Shown here: one piece after another, positions 1 to 11,170 of the stretch | How positions within the stretch are numbered: the first letter of the stretch is position 1 | How the letters are laid out: every line of letters starts with the position of its first letter | Source of the DNA: Leucogyrophana mollusca | Taxonomy: Eukaryota > Basidiomycota > Agaricomycetes > Boletales | Assembly (NCBI GenBank): GCA_021014945.1 | Contig: MU266544.1 | Coordinates: forward strand, 1 to 48,066 | Direction: 5' to 3' | Length of the DNA stretch: 48,066 bases | Notes under the pieces: model-generated | Seen by the model: only the letters and a program-made list of their open reading frames with translations | What the model was told of the DNA's origin: nothing | Databases searched by the model: none | Translations under genes and position numbers: made by a program

Positions 1-2081
1 TTTCGAAACTAACAGCTTTGCCTTGAGAAGCTGAGTTGGGGAGGGCGGAGGGGAGTTTTTGGCCTTGCGAGAGGATGTGCGTGCCATAGATACTAAGTAG
101 TGAACAGTAGAAGAGGGTATATATAAGTACGTGGGGGAAGAACGAAGAGAAACCTGCTCACCGGGAAGGCACAGCGCAGCGGCGAGCGCACGAACATGTT
201 AAGTTCAATCCCCGCTCAACCTGCCGAGAAAGCCGAGGAAATCTGTTGGTTGACAACTTGCCCCGGCTTTCGCGAGTTTCGTACAGCAAAGTCAAAACCA
301 CACCCCAAACCATTTCCGAAAGCTGGGACGAAATCCGACGGGATCCGGCGACTCTGAAATCCCCTAATGATTGTATCATTGCTAGCCCGCTTCGTCGATA
401 TTATGGACTTGCCCTAGACCGAGTACTTATCCGCAGTGCAAGGGCTCACAAAATTGATGTGATGAGCCTAAAAGCAAGGTCATCGACCACATATGTCCGA
501 AATACGGTTGTTACCAGTCCAGACCAATCTGAGGAGGCCAAGGTATTGGCATGTCGATATCACTGATATTGAGAAGGACAAGCCAAAAATACCTAGCAAC
601 TGGTGAAATTAGCTCGATTAAAACGGGAAGGAAGCCGCTAAGAGGGACAAATGACAGAGTGAGAAAACAAGGCAAAGTTGGTGGGAATACGAGGGAACGC
701 GTCCCCTTGAAGGCGTCGCCAGTGATATTCCTGGCCACGCACCTGAAGCAGTCTGATTGCTATTCTGATGCACTTGAGTAGAGAAAATCGGCACATGAAG
801 GTCACACGCAAGAACTGAGAACGAGGCGTCTCTGAAGATCAGATGGGGAAGAGGTGGAAGAGATGACCGGCCCAAAAGGATTCACGAAATCTTCCGGGCC
901 CCAAAGGAAGAAAAACCAGCGAGCAAGAGTCACAGACTTGCGAGTGGAGCATCATGGATGAGAGGTGTGGATCGCCATGCAAGGATGCATGGTCCATCTG
1001 TAGGATCTGCGGAAACGCGGACAATAGATGCCCTCGGTGGTGATGGCAACAATGTTGGCTAGTACCGAAAAGATATAGACTTGTGTCTGTGTCTGAGGCG
1101 CTGTCTCGCTAGCACAGCAGAGGAAAATCAGTTTTACAGAGCTAGCAGAGAACTGTCGCGAGCAGAGTCAAGACCGACGCTCCCAAGTGAACCTTCAAAA
1201 CTGATATTGAGCCTTTACTGTTGACTGACGTTAAAAGGACGTCCTTGACGTTGGGACGACAGGTGGAAGGACAGGGCAGGACGCCTGATTTAGAAAATCA
1301 CAAGCAATAGTAAATATAGACAAATATACCGGTAATCGGTTAAGCGACGTCGGTTAGATAAGCCCGGAAAGGCAAATTTATGGGAAAAACTACGGAAACC
1401 CCAAGCAAAGGAATAAATGAGAAAATGATACGGAGTTAGCCGATGGATATTCAGGTTTGTTTGGCTTGCTTATGAGTTTTGTAGTCGTCGTCTTCTGACC
1501 AAACCATCTCACATCGCTCCCTTTCTCCGCCATCCTCTCCCCTCTTCATGGTCCTTTGAGTCCGCATTCCCTTCATCCCTTTCCTTCTACCTTCCGACTG
1601 AACCTCGCCGTCAACAAGGATACCGCCTGTAGTATGTCTACGCAATCTCTGGAGCTAGACCAGACTTATCTTTCTCACCTTTGCCCACAGATCTCGCGAC
1701 CCTTGCCGGCTTCTTACCATCCGCTCCCTCAACCCATATTCCCCCTCAAAGGACCAATCAGTAGTACGCTTGAGCTCTGCTCGCTGCTCTGATTCATCAA
1801 CACACCTCACCGCCTCACCTTTTTCGGCACCAAATTCCGTCCGACACCGGTCATTCTCCACAGTCCCAGGGCATCCGCTGAGCAATCTGCATCGCGTACC
1901 CTCACTGAACCTTGCTTCCGCTTTTTCAACCTCGTAAAACATAGCCCGCTCCCTAATACATTTATCTCTTTCCGGATTACACCTGGTTCTCTCCGGTTCT
2001 TCGGTGTTCTGTTCCATCAGTGTTGTCGATCAACTATACTCTACCTCCCCTCTGTAGACCTCGATTTACTTCTTATCCTCG
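1..2081. other. Long 5' intergenic region with pyrimidine-rich leader
   Basis: I find no convincing gene here. Open frames on both strands are short, lack recognisable domains and do not join through plausible short introns. From about 1480 onward the plus strand becomes strongly C/T-rich. That is typical of the promoter and 5' UTR of well-expressed fungal genes, and it leads directly into the bHLH gene. The first kilobase may hold the promoter of a gene outside the window, which cannot be judged here. Confidence 0.5.
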
Positions 2082-3592
2082 ATGGCCATGACTCTTCCTA
2101 TCGCTATGCCGTCCGCCCCCTCTGCTGGAAACTCTCCCGCTTCCGACGAGGGCTCTGTACCACCTCGCACTCCGGCGTCTCCAACCGACAGCCAGACTCT
2201 TGAACTTTCAGCAAACTCACAACCACAATCCCCTGGCACTAACTCAACTACCGCGGCCATGACTCAGGCCAAGCGCAAGCCGAGTCGCCGTGCCAACACC
2301 GCCGAACGGCGAGCAACTCACAATGCTGTCGAAAGGCAGCGACGGGAAACCCTCAATGGCAGATTCTTGGCAAGCCGATACTCATGCGATTTATCTTACA
2401 ATATACTTACGATGATATTTAGGACCTCGCCGCGTTACTTCCCAACCTTTCGCAAATTCGTCGTCCCTCGAAATCCGCCATAGTGAATTCGTCGATTGCG
2501 CACATCCACGCTTCGCGCCGCCACAGGCTCCTCGCTTCTCGCGAATTGCGTCTTCTCAAACTCGAATCCGACGCTCTCCGTCGTGAGCTCAACGAGTGGC
2601 GTGATCGTGCGGGTCTCCCCCGCGTGGACGAACCTGTCCGTGGCGAAGGATTCAACATGGTACTCAGCGGCGAGGTCGAAATCCTTGCTGCCGTCGTAGA
2701 TGATGAAGAAGGGCAATATGATGGATACGAGGAAGGCGACGAAGATTTCGCAGGATCCATGCCTAACGCCGTGGACGATGGCGAAGACATGATGACCGCG
2801 AATGCGACGGCTATGCTCAAGAACGCCAACGCCTTCACCCACAACGACATCAACATCGCCCATCTTATGCCCCGTGGGCCTCCGAGTCACCATGGTGGCC
2901 CCATGGTTGCTCAGATGCCTCCGTCTGTGTCTTTCGAGAACCCAGCGATGGCATCTCTCTATGAGCCGCACGTCACGCCGCACTTCCCGGGTGCCCCTTA
3001 CATCCCGCACTCGATGCCTCAGTCAGATTCAGATAAGATCGCTGCTTGGAACGCAAACATGTACTCGGGATTCTCGCCGCAGCAGATGCAACAGCTTCAT
3101 ACACAAAGAGGCACGATCACGCCTCCTTCGAGCTCACATGGTGCCCCCGGATCCACCCCTTCTCCGATTTCGGGGAATGGCAACATGTCCTTCAGCGATC
3201 AGGCGCTCCTTGCCAATCTTAAGCGACAGCAGCTCTTCGCCATGCAATACCAACACAATGGCCTTACGTACCCCGTAGACGCTGACGACTCTTCCTCAGT
3301 TGGATCGAGTCACAGTGGGCGGGAGAGGAGAGGGAGTTTCAGCACCGGTAGTGGCTATGGATCACCCCTGCACGGATCCTCCCCGGTGAACTATGATATG
3401 TCGGGTGCACCTTCCGATCACAGTGTGGCTAAAAGGGTGGGCACAAATGGCCTTCACATCAACACGGGCGCTGCTGGGTCTTGGACTGGCAGAGGGGAAG
3501 ATGTGATGGGCGGTATGATGATGAAGCGAAGCTTGGACACACCCGTCAGCGTCGGGGGTGGCAACGGTGGAGGATATGGTATGATGATGTGA
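2082..3592 (+). CDS. bHLH transcription factor (class B, E-box type)
   Basis: Two exons, 2082-2369 and 2423-3592, give 485 residues. The intron (53 nt) has a GC donor; only this join links the basic region to the helix-loop-helix in frame. The basic region carries His80, Glu84 and Arg88 in the H-x3-E-x3-R spacing of class B bHLH proteins, which bind CACGTG. The loop follows (DLAALLPNLSQIRRPSKSAI), then helix 2 and a leucine-rich heptad-like extension (about 130-160) that could act as a zipper. The remainder is low-complexity and rich in Ser, Pro, Gly, Met and His, with an acidic patch near 195-225, so probably disordered or activating. Related proteins are common in Agaricomycetes. Target genes cannot be told from sequence, though CACGTG sites occur elsewhere in this window. 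Confidence 0.9.
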
Positions 3593-4928
3593 GATCATAT
3601 CCTTGATGATCTCTCGCCATGAATCGTCAACCGCACGACCAATGTTTCGTCTACGGACAACAGGCGAGACTTGCGGCTTTCCATTATCCTCCTTCACCTC
3701 CTGCTCATGTTGTGAACTCTGCTTTGCTTTCTTGTGTACATATTATTTACCACATGCCCACGGCGTCTCACTCTGTCATTGTCCTCCTTATACCTTGCTT
3801 GATAGCACTCCACACTCCCTTCACTCTCCTCTCTACTATCTATAATCTGCTCCCGACACCTCTGTATTCACTGTACCAACTCCCTCGTTTTTTGAGCTAA
3901 CCAAAAAACTGCAGTATTCTGGTCCACTCAAATACCTTCATCGAACGACCACCCCCCTGATCATTCATCGGCGGGATTGGAACGTTGGTCCTGGAGACGT
4001 TTGGAGCGCTAGCAGTTCCATTTCGCTGCTTGGCTACTAGGTACCCGTTGCAGATGTACCTCATAGATGTCCTTTTTTGCACGCAGTTACATCCAACCGC
4101 ACTTGCTCCCTCGGATTACACTTTGTGTTCCGTAAGGAAACCAATGCTCAGACTGAACTCGACCACAGTGTGAGAGAAGGACCAGCCGTGTAAAGGTTGC
4201 GATGATGGTGCCTTTGTTTTTGGGGTTACGCAGCTGTGGGAGACTTGGCCGTTCAGCCGCCAGCAATGGAACAGGATGTAACTCAGCGGATATGGAATAA
4301 GATGAAAGATCAGTCAAATCGGGACCCGCAAGTTCATCGAGGCTGAGGCTGATAACCTCTGATAACGCACTCTGAGGTGAGATCAGCGCCACATTGGAAG
4401 GTTGGGTGGGGAAAGACCCACGCCAAATTCCATTTGGAAGGACCAAGGGCGTTCTCTCAGCATCTCATGCCGTGCTTGCTTGTTCCGTAGCGGTTAATCG
4501 ATCTTCGGGGGTCAGTTTTGGGATGTGGGGCTGGAGCCCCTTAATCCCGATTATTGTTGAGCTCCCCACCGACATCTAAGGCATGCCAGTCATTTCCTGA
4601 GGATGGGACAGGACCGGTCACGATCGAGATCGAATATTGGAGGACATCATCCAACGCCATCCGCACTGGTATGGTGATATCTTTGCATTACGCTAAAGTG
4701 GCCGAGGGCGGCCACACACTTAAAACCCAATAGGCAGTTTGGCGCGAATTACCTTTGCATACCTACATAAATAACTTGCTATATATGGATGTGTACATCC
4801 AGAAAAGGAAGGGATGTCATCGCACCCAAGTTGCAGACTGAGATAACGCTTTGCTCAGCGCCGTATACAGGTTCGTTTCGATCTATCGGGCAAAACATTC
4901 TGATCGCACATATTATGTCCCCAGAGAC
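3593..4928. other. Intergenic region between bHLH gene and ADE8
   Basis: About 1.3 kb without a supportable gene. The first 300 bases are C/T- and T-rich and presumably hold the bHLH 3' UTR. The longest open frame (minus strand, 4087-4446) has no recognisable domain and no matching spliced partner, so I treat it as chance. The last 200 bases are the ADE8 promoter. Confidence 0.5.
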
Positions 4929-5692
4929 ATGACCGCTCACTCTAGCACTGCGCCCCGACGATTAGTGGTCTTGATATCTGGCTCAGGTACTTAATCTTAT
5001 CTGCGTTCTCGTTGATGGTGCTATACATCTCAAGTGTAGGAACAAATCTCCAGGCGCTAATCGACGCGCAAAATACGGAGTCCCTTCCCAATTGTCAGAT
5101 TACCCTCGTTCTCTCTAATCGCAAGGCTGCGTATGGCCTTACCCGCGCATCGACGGCAACTCCACCCCTCCCGACCGCTTACTTGGCTCTCCAGCCATTC
5201 CTAAAAACTAATCCCAGCAAGACGCGGGAGGACTACGATGTCGAGGTTGCACGGTTGGTGATACGAGAGAAACCGGATCTAGTGGTTCTCGCAGGCTGGA
5301 TGCACATTATGAGTGAAGGGTTCCTGGATGTTCTTAATGGAACGAAAGTTCTGGAAGGCGAAGAACGAGTGGAAAAGGCGATCCCAGTGATAAATCTTCA
5401 TCCGGCCCTTCCGGGAGCGTTTGACGGCGCAAACGCTATCGAGAGAGCGTACGAGGCGTTCCAGAAGGGCGAGATCACCACATCGGGCGTCATGGTTCAT
5501 CGGGTGGTGAAAGAGGTGGACCGCGGGCAGCCACTGATTATACGCGAAGTCGAGATCAAGAAGGGAGAGCCCATAGAAGAGTTCGAAAAGAGGTTGCATA
5601 CTGTAGAGTGGGAGATAATCGTACAGGGCGCCAAAAGAGTACTAGACGAAAGTGATTCGAATACTCAAGATACAGAATCCATGTCCGCCTAG
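4929..5692 (+). CDS. ADE8: Phosphoribosylglycinamide formyltransferase (GAR transformylase)
   Basis: Exons 4929-4986 and 5040-5692 give 236 residues, a normal length for the monofunctional fungal enzyme. It transfers a formyl group from 10-formyltetrahydrofolate to GAR, the third step of de novo purine synthesis, in the cytosol. The spliced N-terminus gives the phosphate-binding signature VLISGSGTNLQAL; the intron splits the second glycine codon of that motif. The catalytic triad is visible as Asn138 and His140 in INLHPA and Asp180 in EVDRG. The folate-site region AGWMHIMS is also present. Compared with bacterial PurN there is a short insertion before the INLHPA motif, as in other fungal forms. 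The start is the only in-frame ATG that supplies the complete beta1 strand. Confidence 0.95.
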
Positions 5693-5847
5693 TTACCTTG
5701 GTTATCAGTTCAGTGCACATGGAACAGATACAAAATTGAGCCACTAAAATTATCATATGACGGTATCAATATTCAAGATGAGAACGTGAAGAATCTATGC
5801 GGGTGTGATACAGGCATGGTGGGGAGAAGTTATGCTCGACTACGTGT

Positions 5848-6537
5848 TCAGAAGGGAAATTGCATTGGGGTACCAGTCTCCTCCTCTCGACAAGGGATAC
5901 AGGCTTGGCGATTGTGGACACTAGAATCAATGATGAGAGTTTGAGCCTCACATAAAAAGGCCGCGCTTACTTGCAAATATAGACTTGTTGCGGAACGACG
6001 GACGGGGCGATGTCCGATCTACGACGGTGGTATGAGGGCGGGGACAGAGGCACGAAGCTCAATTGAGCAGCGCGCCTGGGAATAACGACCTCCGCATGTT
6101 CATCTTCGTCGGGAGGGCAAAAGCGCTCGATGATCCTGGTGCCTGGAGCGATCTAGTGCAACGGCATATTAAAACTATGTTAAAAGCAAAGGTATAATGG
6201 TGCATACTCTGCCAGACGTGATGGTGGCGCTGCTGTGCACTCGCTCGCGTGTGGCAGGACGGTAGCCTTCTTGGTCGGACGAGAACGCGACGTCGGCCGA
6301 GGCATCAGGCCTCGAACCCCCGTCGAGCATGGAGGCTGATGTCGAGGCCGTGAAAAGGGATATAACGAGATTACGCTGCCGCCTAGGGTACGGGGAGGGG
6401 GCCCGCCTCTTCTTGACGAGAACATGACCAGATGGGTGGTCGAGCAGAGGGGAGGAGCGGATTTTGGCTTTGAGACTCCTGCGCAAAGCCGCTAGGCTGG
6501 AGGGCAGGATGAAGGCGTCGAAAGCTGTAGAAGGCAT
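5848..6537 (-). CDS. Uncharacterised small protein with C-terminal Cys/His cluster
   Basis: Model complement(5848-5920, 5971-6152, 6208-6537), 194 residues. Both introns (55 and 50 nt) have canonical GT/CTAG ends, and all three exons are open only in this joined frame, which is the main reason to call it a gene. It has no domain I recognise. The N-terminal third is basic (Lys/Arg-rich around 20-50), the middle is Ser/Pro/Asp-rich, and around 120-145 there is a stretch with IIERFCPPDEDEH. The last 30 residues contain a C-x2-H-x4-C-x2-C pattern (ICNVHNRQACIPC) that could bind zinc. The first ATG is 6537; an upstream in-frame TTG is not used in the model. The product could be a nuclear or regulatory protein, but that is a guess. 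Confidence 0.65.
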
Positions 6538-6925
6538 TGTTATAGTGTGCAAGTGAAGTGCGATACAAATGAGAAGGAACTTGTTGGATTATGGAGAAGG
6601 GCCGGAGAAGTGAGGATACTTATACTCCCGCAAATACCAAACCCACAGGACTACAATATAATGCATCTTGTGGACGAGGATCATAGCGGAGTGGATGGAC
6701 CTTGTGGCTGAGCGGTGGGTGGCAGAGGGACCAAACGCCGGACGATGGGTGGAATGTGTGCCACCCGAAGTCATTGTCTATAAAAGCTTCCGAGGCGAGG
6801 TGGGAGTCAAAGAGGATGCGCGCGAAGCGGTATCTTCAGTTCGGGCCATGGGAACAAGGGCAGGAGGAGGCCAAAACAAATAATTCTTGGAATTGCGTTC
6901 CGAGACCGTTGTGGACGTCTATGGC
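6538..6925. other. Intergenic spacer / promoter of the small minus-strand gene
   Basis: 388 bases between the end of the OB-fold-like gene and the start of the downstream minus-strand gene. It is A/T-richer near 6640-6665. I see no conserved frame or repeat. Confidence 0.4.
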
Positions 6926-7973
6926 CTATGCGGAGGACAAGCCAGCCATGTTTTCAAACCACTTGACCAACGCGGCAACTTTTCTAATCGTTGCATCGCT
7001 GTTTCCTAGCCTGAGGTCAGGACGCAGGCGCTTATCTTCGTGGGTGTAAGGCATTGTCCGGTAGCATATCTCGGCACTTGGCTTGTTGTATGGCGACGCT
7101 GTCAAGGTAATGGATGTGCCCTCATCCCAGCTAGCGGTGACGTCTGTGTCCTTTGATGAGACGTGCGATGAAAACATATTGAAAAAGAGAGACATGCTTT
7201 CGAAATACAAGATATCCCCTCTCTTTAATGCTGGGCTTGCACTACTTCCACCCCAAACTTCGGCGACGTCTCTCCAAGCCGTTAGTTTACAAACGGAACC
7301 CTCTTCATCGCCCAGGATCATCTTAAGGATGGCGACCTCGTTGCCAGCGTCAGCGCCTTTCTTGATCTTGATGGTATCAGGACCTTCTACTTCCAATGCG
7401 GCGAGCAGAACAGACACCTTCCGTGAACCTTTGCCTACTTTCCCCGCTGCGTAAAGGGAGGCCAAAGAAGCTAATTTATGCAAGCTGAACTGAAAATTCG
7501 GGAACCGAGCGATGGACGAAGCATCAGAATAATCATAAGAGGCGGTCTCCTGTGTCTCATACGTCCCCGGATGAGGGAGGGACAAGGACGGGCGCAAAAA
7601 GGACGGGGCACTTGCGCCCTCTTCAACTGCAGTCGGGGGCCAGGTTATGACAGTTGTTTGATCTGGAAAAAGCGCCTTCGATGACAAGTCGGGAATTACT
7701 GTCAGCAACATAAGCACCTTTCTCTCGGTCAAGTTCGTCAACGTCAGCCTCAGGGCCGAGTTGCTCGTCTTCGACAGTATCATCAAAGATGACATTATGG
7801 TATAGCAAGGAGATCCGTCGACTTGCGGCTGCCAGAGTGGCGGGAGGATACACGATCGAGACCGAGTTTTGGGAGGAAGTTGGTTGCTGAATGGTCTTCC
7901 AAGTGTACGAGCTGGGATCCTTGCCAAGGTCTGCAGCTGGTGGTGCACCGATGAACACTCGGTAGTGACCCAT
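6926..7973 (-). CDS. Conserved basidiomycete protein with OB-fold-like domain
   Basis: Model complement(6926-7143, 7198-7626, 7700-7973), 306 residues. The first intron (73 nt, GTAATT...CTGCAG) joins two frames cleanly. The second (54 nt) uses a GC donor and a CACAG acceptor; reading through it is also open, but splicing gives a smoother FENVTAS junction. Residues about 130-240 have alternating beta-strand character with ILGDEEGSVCKLTAWRDVA and LKRGDILYFE, which resembles an OB fold of the RPA/shieldin type. The C-terminus holds a conserved-looking block (CYRTMPYT, LRPDLRLG, VKWFENMAGL). A role in single-strand DNA binding or DNA repair is only a suggestion from the fold-like pattern. The gene is divergent from the NIMA-type kinase and shares its promoter. 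Confidence 0.7.
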
Positions 7974-8231
7974 TTCAACAGTCCCTGCAGGCCACGGCCG
8001 TGATCTCAATAGTCGTACAGGTACTGAATAAATGGCTACTAAACTCGCGCCATTACTTTGGCTGCGATTTTGGTTAAAAATCACGATCACGTGATAGTTA
8101 TACCACATACGCGTGACCAGTTCAAAGTATCTCTCAATTCACGACAAACACGAAATTTGCAAAGTTCAGTATCATTATCCTGTACTACCACACCGCGGCT
8201 TGCGCAGTACAATCGTGCTCCTGTTTCCGGT
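7974..8231. promoter_or_regulatory. Bidirectional promoter, OB-fold gene / NIMA-type kinase
   Basis: The two start codons face away from each other across 258 bases, so both promoters must lie here or overlap the genes. A palindromic E-box sits near the middle at 8086-8095. Confidence 0.6.
8086..8095. promoter_or_regulatory. Palindromic E-box ATCACGTGAT
   Basis: Ten-base perfect palindrome containing CACGTG with TCA/TGA flanks, the form preferred by class B bHLH factors such as Cbf1. It lies about 112 bases upstream of the OB-fold gene ATG and about 137 upstream of the kinase ATG. The same 10-mer recurs upstream of GTR1. Confidence 0.45.
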
Positions 8232-10996
8232 ATGAACAACCCTTTGGACCTCTATGAACCCTTGGATGTCATCGGAAACGGGTCTTTCGGAATTATTCGC
8301 AAAGTGCGACGAAAGTCTGATGGTCTAGTAAGTTGGTGATGCCACTCGCTCTTCACTCCTTTCCTCACTAGCGCGCACAGATTTATGCACGAAAAGAGCT
8401 CAACTTCGAGCGTATGAGCGAACGCGACAGAAAGCAGATAGTCGCTGAAGTGTCAGTCTCTGAAGGGTGCTGGCTCGGTGCACCAACTAACTCTCCCCAA
8501 TTGTTAGGAACATTCTGAAGGACCTTCATCACGAACACATTGTACGCTATCATGACCGACACGTTGACAGAGACGCAGGGATACTCTATATCCTTATGGA
8601 ATATTGCGGCGGGGGCGACCTATCAACTGTCATAAAGCAGGCGCAAAGACATAATCGACCTGTACCCGAAGACACAATATGGAGTTATTTTATGCAAATC
8701 CTCCTCGCTCTGCATCACTGTCATCATCCTTCGAGCCACGGAAGGACAGGCAGTGGTTCATCTGACAATGATGGGAAAGACAAGCGACCACAAATTTTAC
8801 ATCGCGACCTCAAACCGGATAATGGTGAGTCAGTCCCACCCAATGCGCTTGACAAATCTTAGAAGGCTTCCAGTTTTTCTCGATGAGTCTAACACGGTGA
8901 AACTGGGCGATTTTGGGCTTTCCAAAGCACTTGCACAAGCAAGCTTCGCAAACACTTACGTTGGCGTATGTCACTGTTCGAATCCTTTATGGGTGACCCT
9001 CACGACCCGCAACAGACGCCGTATTACATGTCCCCAGAATTGATGCAAGAGAAAGCCTACGATTCGAAATCCGACATATGGTCTCTTGGCTGCCTCATAT
9101 ACGAGCTCTGTGCTCTGAAGCCGCCATTTCATGAGGCAAAGACACATGCCGAGCTCAGCATATTTATCAGGTAAACTCAGTATAGCTCCATCTATGACTA
9201 TTCCTAAATTTTTGCAGAAATGGACGGATACCACCATTACCCAGAGGTTACAGTCAAGCGCTGTCTAGCGTCATCAAATCAATGCTTAGCTTGAATGTGA
9301 GTGCTCCTCCGGTGACGTTCACGTCTCTTTGACCGGTCTTTGTATGTTAGCCAGCCATGCGCCCATCAGCGGCCCAGCTATTGCAACATGAAAGACTCGA
9401 GCTCGTCTTCAAAGTTTCTGAGACAGAAAAAATGTCCGTACCGCTCTTCGTATTACTTGTGGCTGTTTTAACCAATGAAATTAGGCTTTCGACGGTGAAA
9501 ACACACAAAGCCGCTATTGTTGCAAAGGAACGCGAAGTTTCTGCCCGTGAGGGGGCACTGGCAGAACGAGAAAACCGGCTGGCAGCCCTTGTAGTGGAGA
9601 AAGACAGCGAGATTTCTCGCCTTCATGGTTTGCTCACTCAATCCCAGGCACACATTGAGACTCGAATACGCGAGGCGATATCAAAACGTGAAGAGGACCT
9701 ACGAGTAGCTGTGATGAAGCGTGAGGAGGAGGTTGCAGCAGCAATGGCTCGGAGAGAGGCAGAAATCCTAGAAGCAGTACGCCTGAGGGAGCAAGAGATA
9801 TTTGAAGCTTGGAGAGCAAGGGAGGATCAGATTAGGACAGAAATGGCTGCTGCGGTAGATGAGAAGACGCGGTGGTTATCACAAAGGGAGGAGGAACTTG
9901 ATGCAGAGCGCACACGGTTGGACACCTTACGAGATGAGCTCGAAGCAAAGGTCAAGGCGCTATCTGAACAACACGGTGCAGATACCAAAGGTGCCTTTTT
10001 CATTGCCTATGGATGTCGACTAGACTGACAAAGATATTGTCAGGGCGCAAAGACAAGACACCTCTGGAAGAAGTCAAGAACCTTCTCGCTCCGCTCGTTC
10101 AAATGACGGAAGACCACAGCCGGATACGATCTGAAAAGAGGCAATCACAAGATCTTGCGGACGTTGCGACGCCGATGAATCGTAATATTGCTCGATTCCC
10201 ATCTGACTATCAGCCATCGGCCATGAAGGGCGTCGTGTTGACACATACTGGAGAGCCGCTGGCCACGCCGACTCCCGCTGAGCTTGCGAACTTGTTCGTC
10301 AATTCTCCCAAAGTTGGCCTCGATTTTGCGAAGATTTTCGACTTCGAGTCAGAAGCAGACGACAGATCGGATGCTGACACATCTGACGAGGAAGCGTTGC
10401 CTCCATCACCATCCATGCGCGAAAGGCCGAGTTCAGAGCAGTCTAACCATAGTTCTGGATCATCAAAAGAACCAACCCCAGCCTCCGCGATCCCTCCCAC
10501 GCGACTACGCAAGCCGTCTATTCGCAGCTCCATGCAGCGTGCCCCCTTGCGAAAGGCCGCGACGCTACCTCCGTCGTCTTCGGACCCCACAGGCTTCGCA
10601 TCATCGTCCCACCCGTCAAAATCATCGAGTGGGCGCTTGGAGAAGCCATCATTGTCTGCACCTAATCGGGGGGCCACAGCGAGCGGCGCATCGTCCCAAA
10701 CGGCAATACCAACAGTGGAATATGACCTATCCGACGAGGAGAATTTGCCGAGTCCTTTCCTGAAGCGAGTAGACAGGGAACGAGCCATCCTCCCTGGTGG
10801 AGGGACATTTAGAGCGGCGACTTCAAAGCGGCCGAGCACTGGGAATCTTTTGAGGGCGGTGGCAGCGGCTAATTCTGCTAATGCCGCCACCCGTCCGGGA
10901 AGCGCAGTGAAACTCCCAACAACGACAACCCGACCATCACTTGCCAGCGCACGGAAAGCCTCAGAGGATGCGAGGAAGGCACTTTTGCGACCATAG
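8232..10996 (+). CDS. nimA: NIMA-related protein kinase with C-terminal coiled coil
   Basis: Nine exons: 8232-8327, 8381-8451, 8508-8824, 8874-8965, 9016-9170, 9218-9296, 9351-9433, 9485-9990, 10044-10996; 783 residues. NIMA kinases drive entry into mitosis (chromatin condensation, spindle and nuclear-pore events). The N-terminal kinase domain (about 8-290) shows the glycine loop GNGSFG (15-20), Lys37 in YARKEL, catalytic HRDLKPDN (154-161), DFG (174-176) and TPYYMSPE in the activation segment. A Ser/Gly/Asp-rich insertion precedes HRDLKPDN, as in fungal NIMA proteins. Residues about 300-490 form a long charged coiled coil (repeated REEE/AEILEA-type heptads), followed by a Ser/Pro-rich tail. 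Intron 9434-9484 is 51 nt and stop-free, so retention would insert 17 mostly hydrophobic residues. The family assignment is secure; the exact orthologue (nimA versus another NEK) is less so. Confidence 0.93.
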
Positions 10997-11170
10997 CCGG
11001 TCATGATACCTTGTCATTTTATTTTCAATATTGTTGTTGGGTAGTCAGTGTTGGTCATTCGCCTGGACAAATTTCCGTATGATGGTCGTACAGTGGTGAA
11101 AACGACCACTGCTGCCTATCATACCTATGCTACTGTAAGATACCTAGACATTCATATATAACTGCAAATG

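Noticed and set aside
246..566. 106-codon plus-strand open frame near the left edge
   Set aside because: No domain, no plausible splice partner, and overlapped by an equally long frame on the other strand.
4087..4446. 119-codon minus-strand open frame
   Set aside because: No recognisable motif and no exon continuing it; it lies in a long intergenic region.
10210..11004. 264-codon minus-strand frame opposite the kinase C-terminus
   Set aside because: It is a shadow of the Ser/Pro-rich coding exon of the kinase, and its start lacks a promoter-like context.
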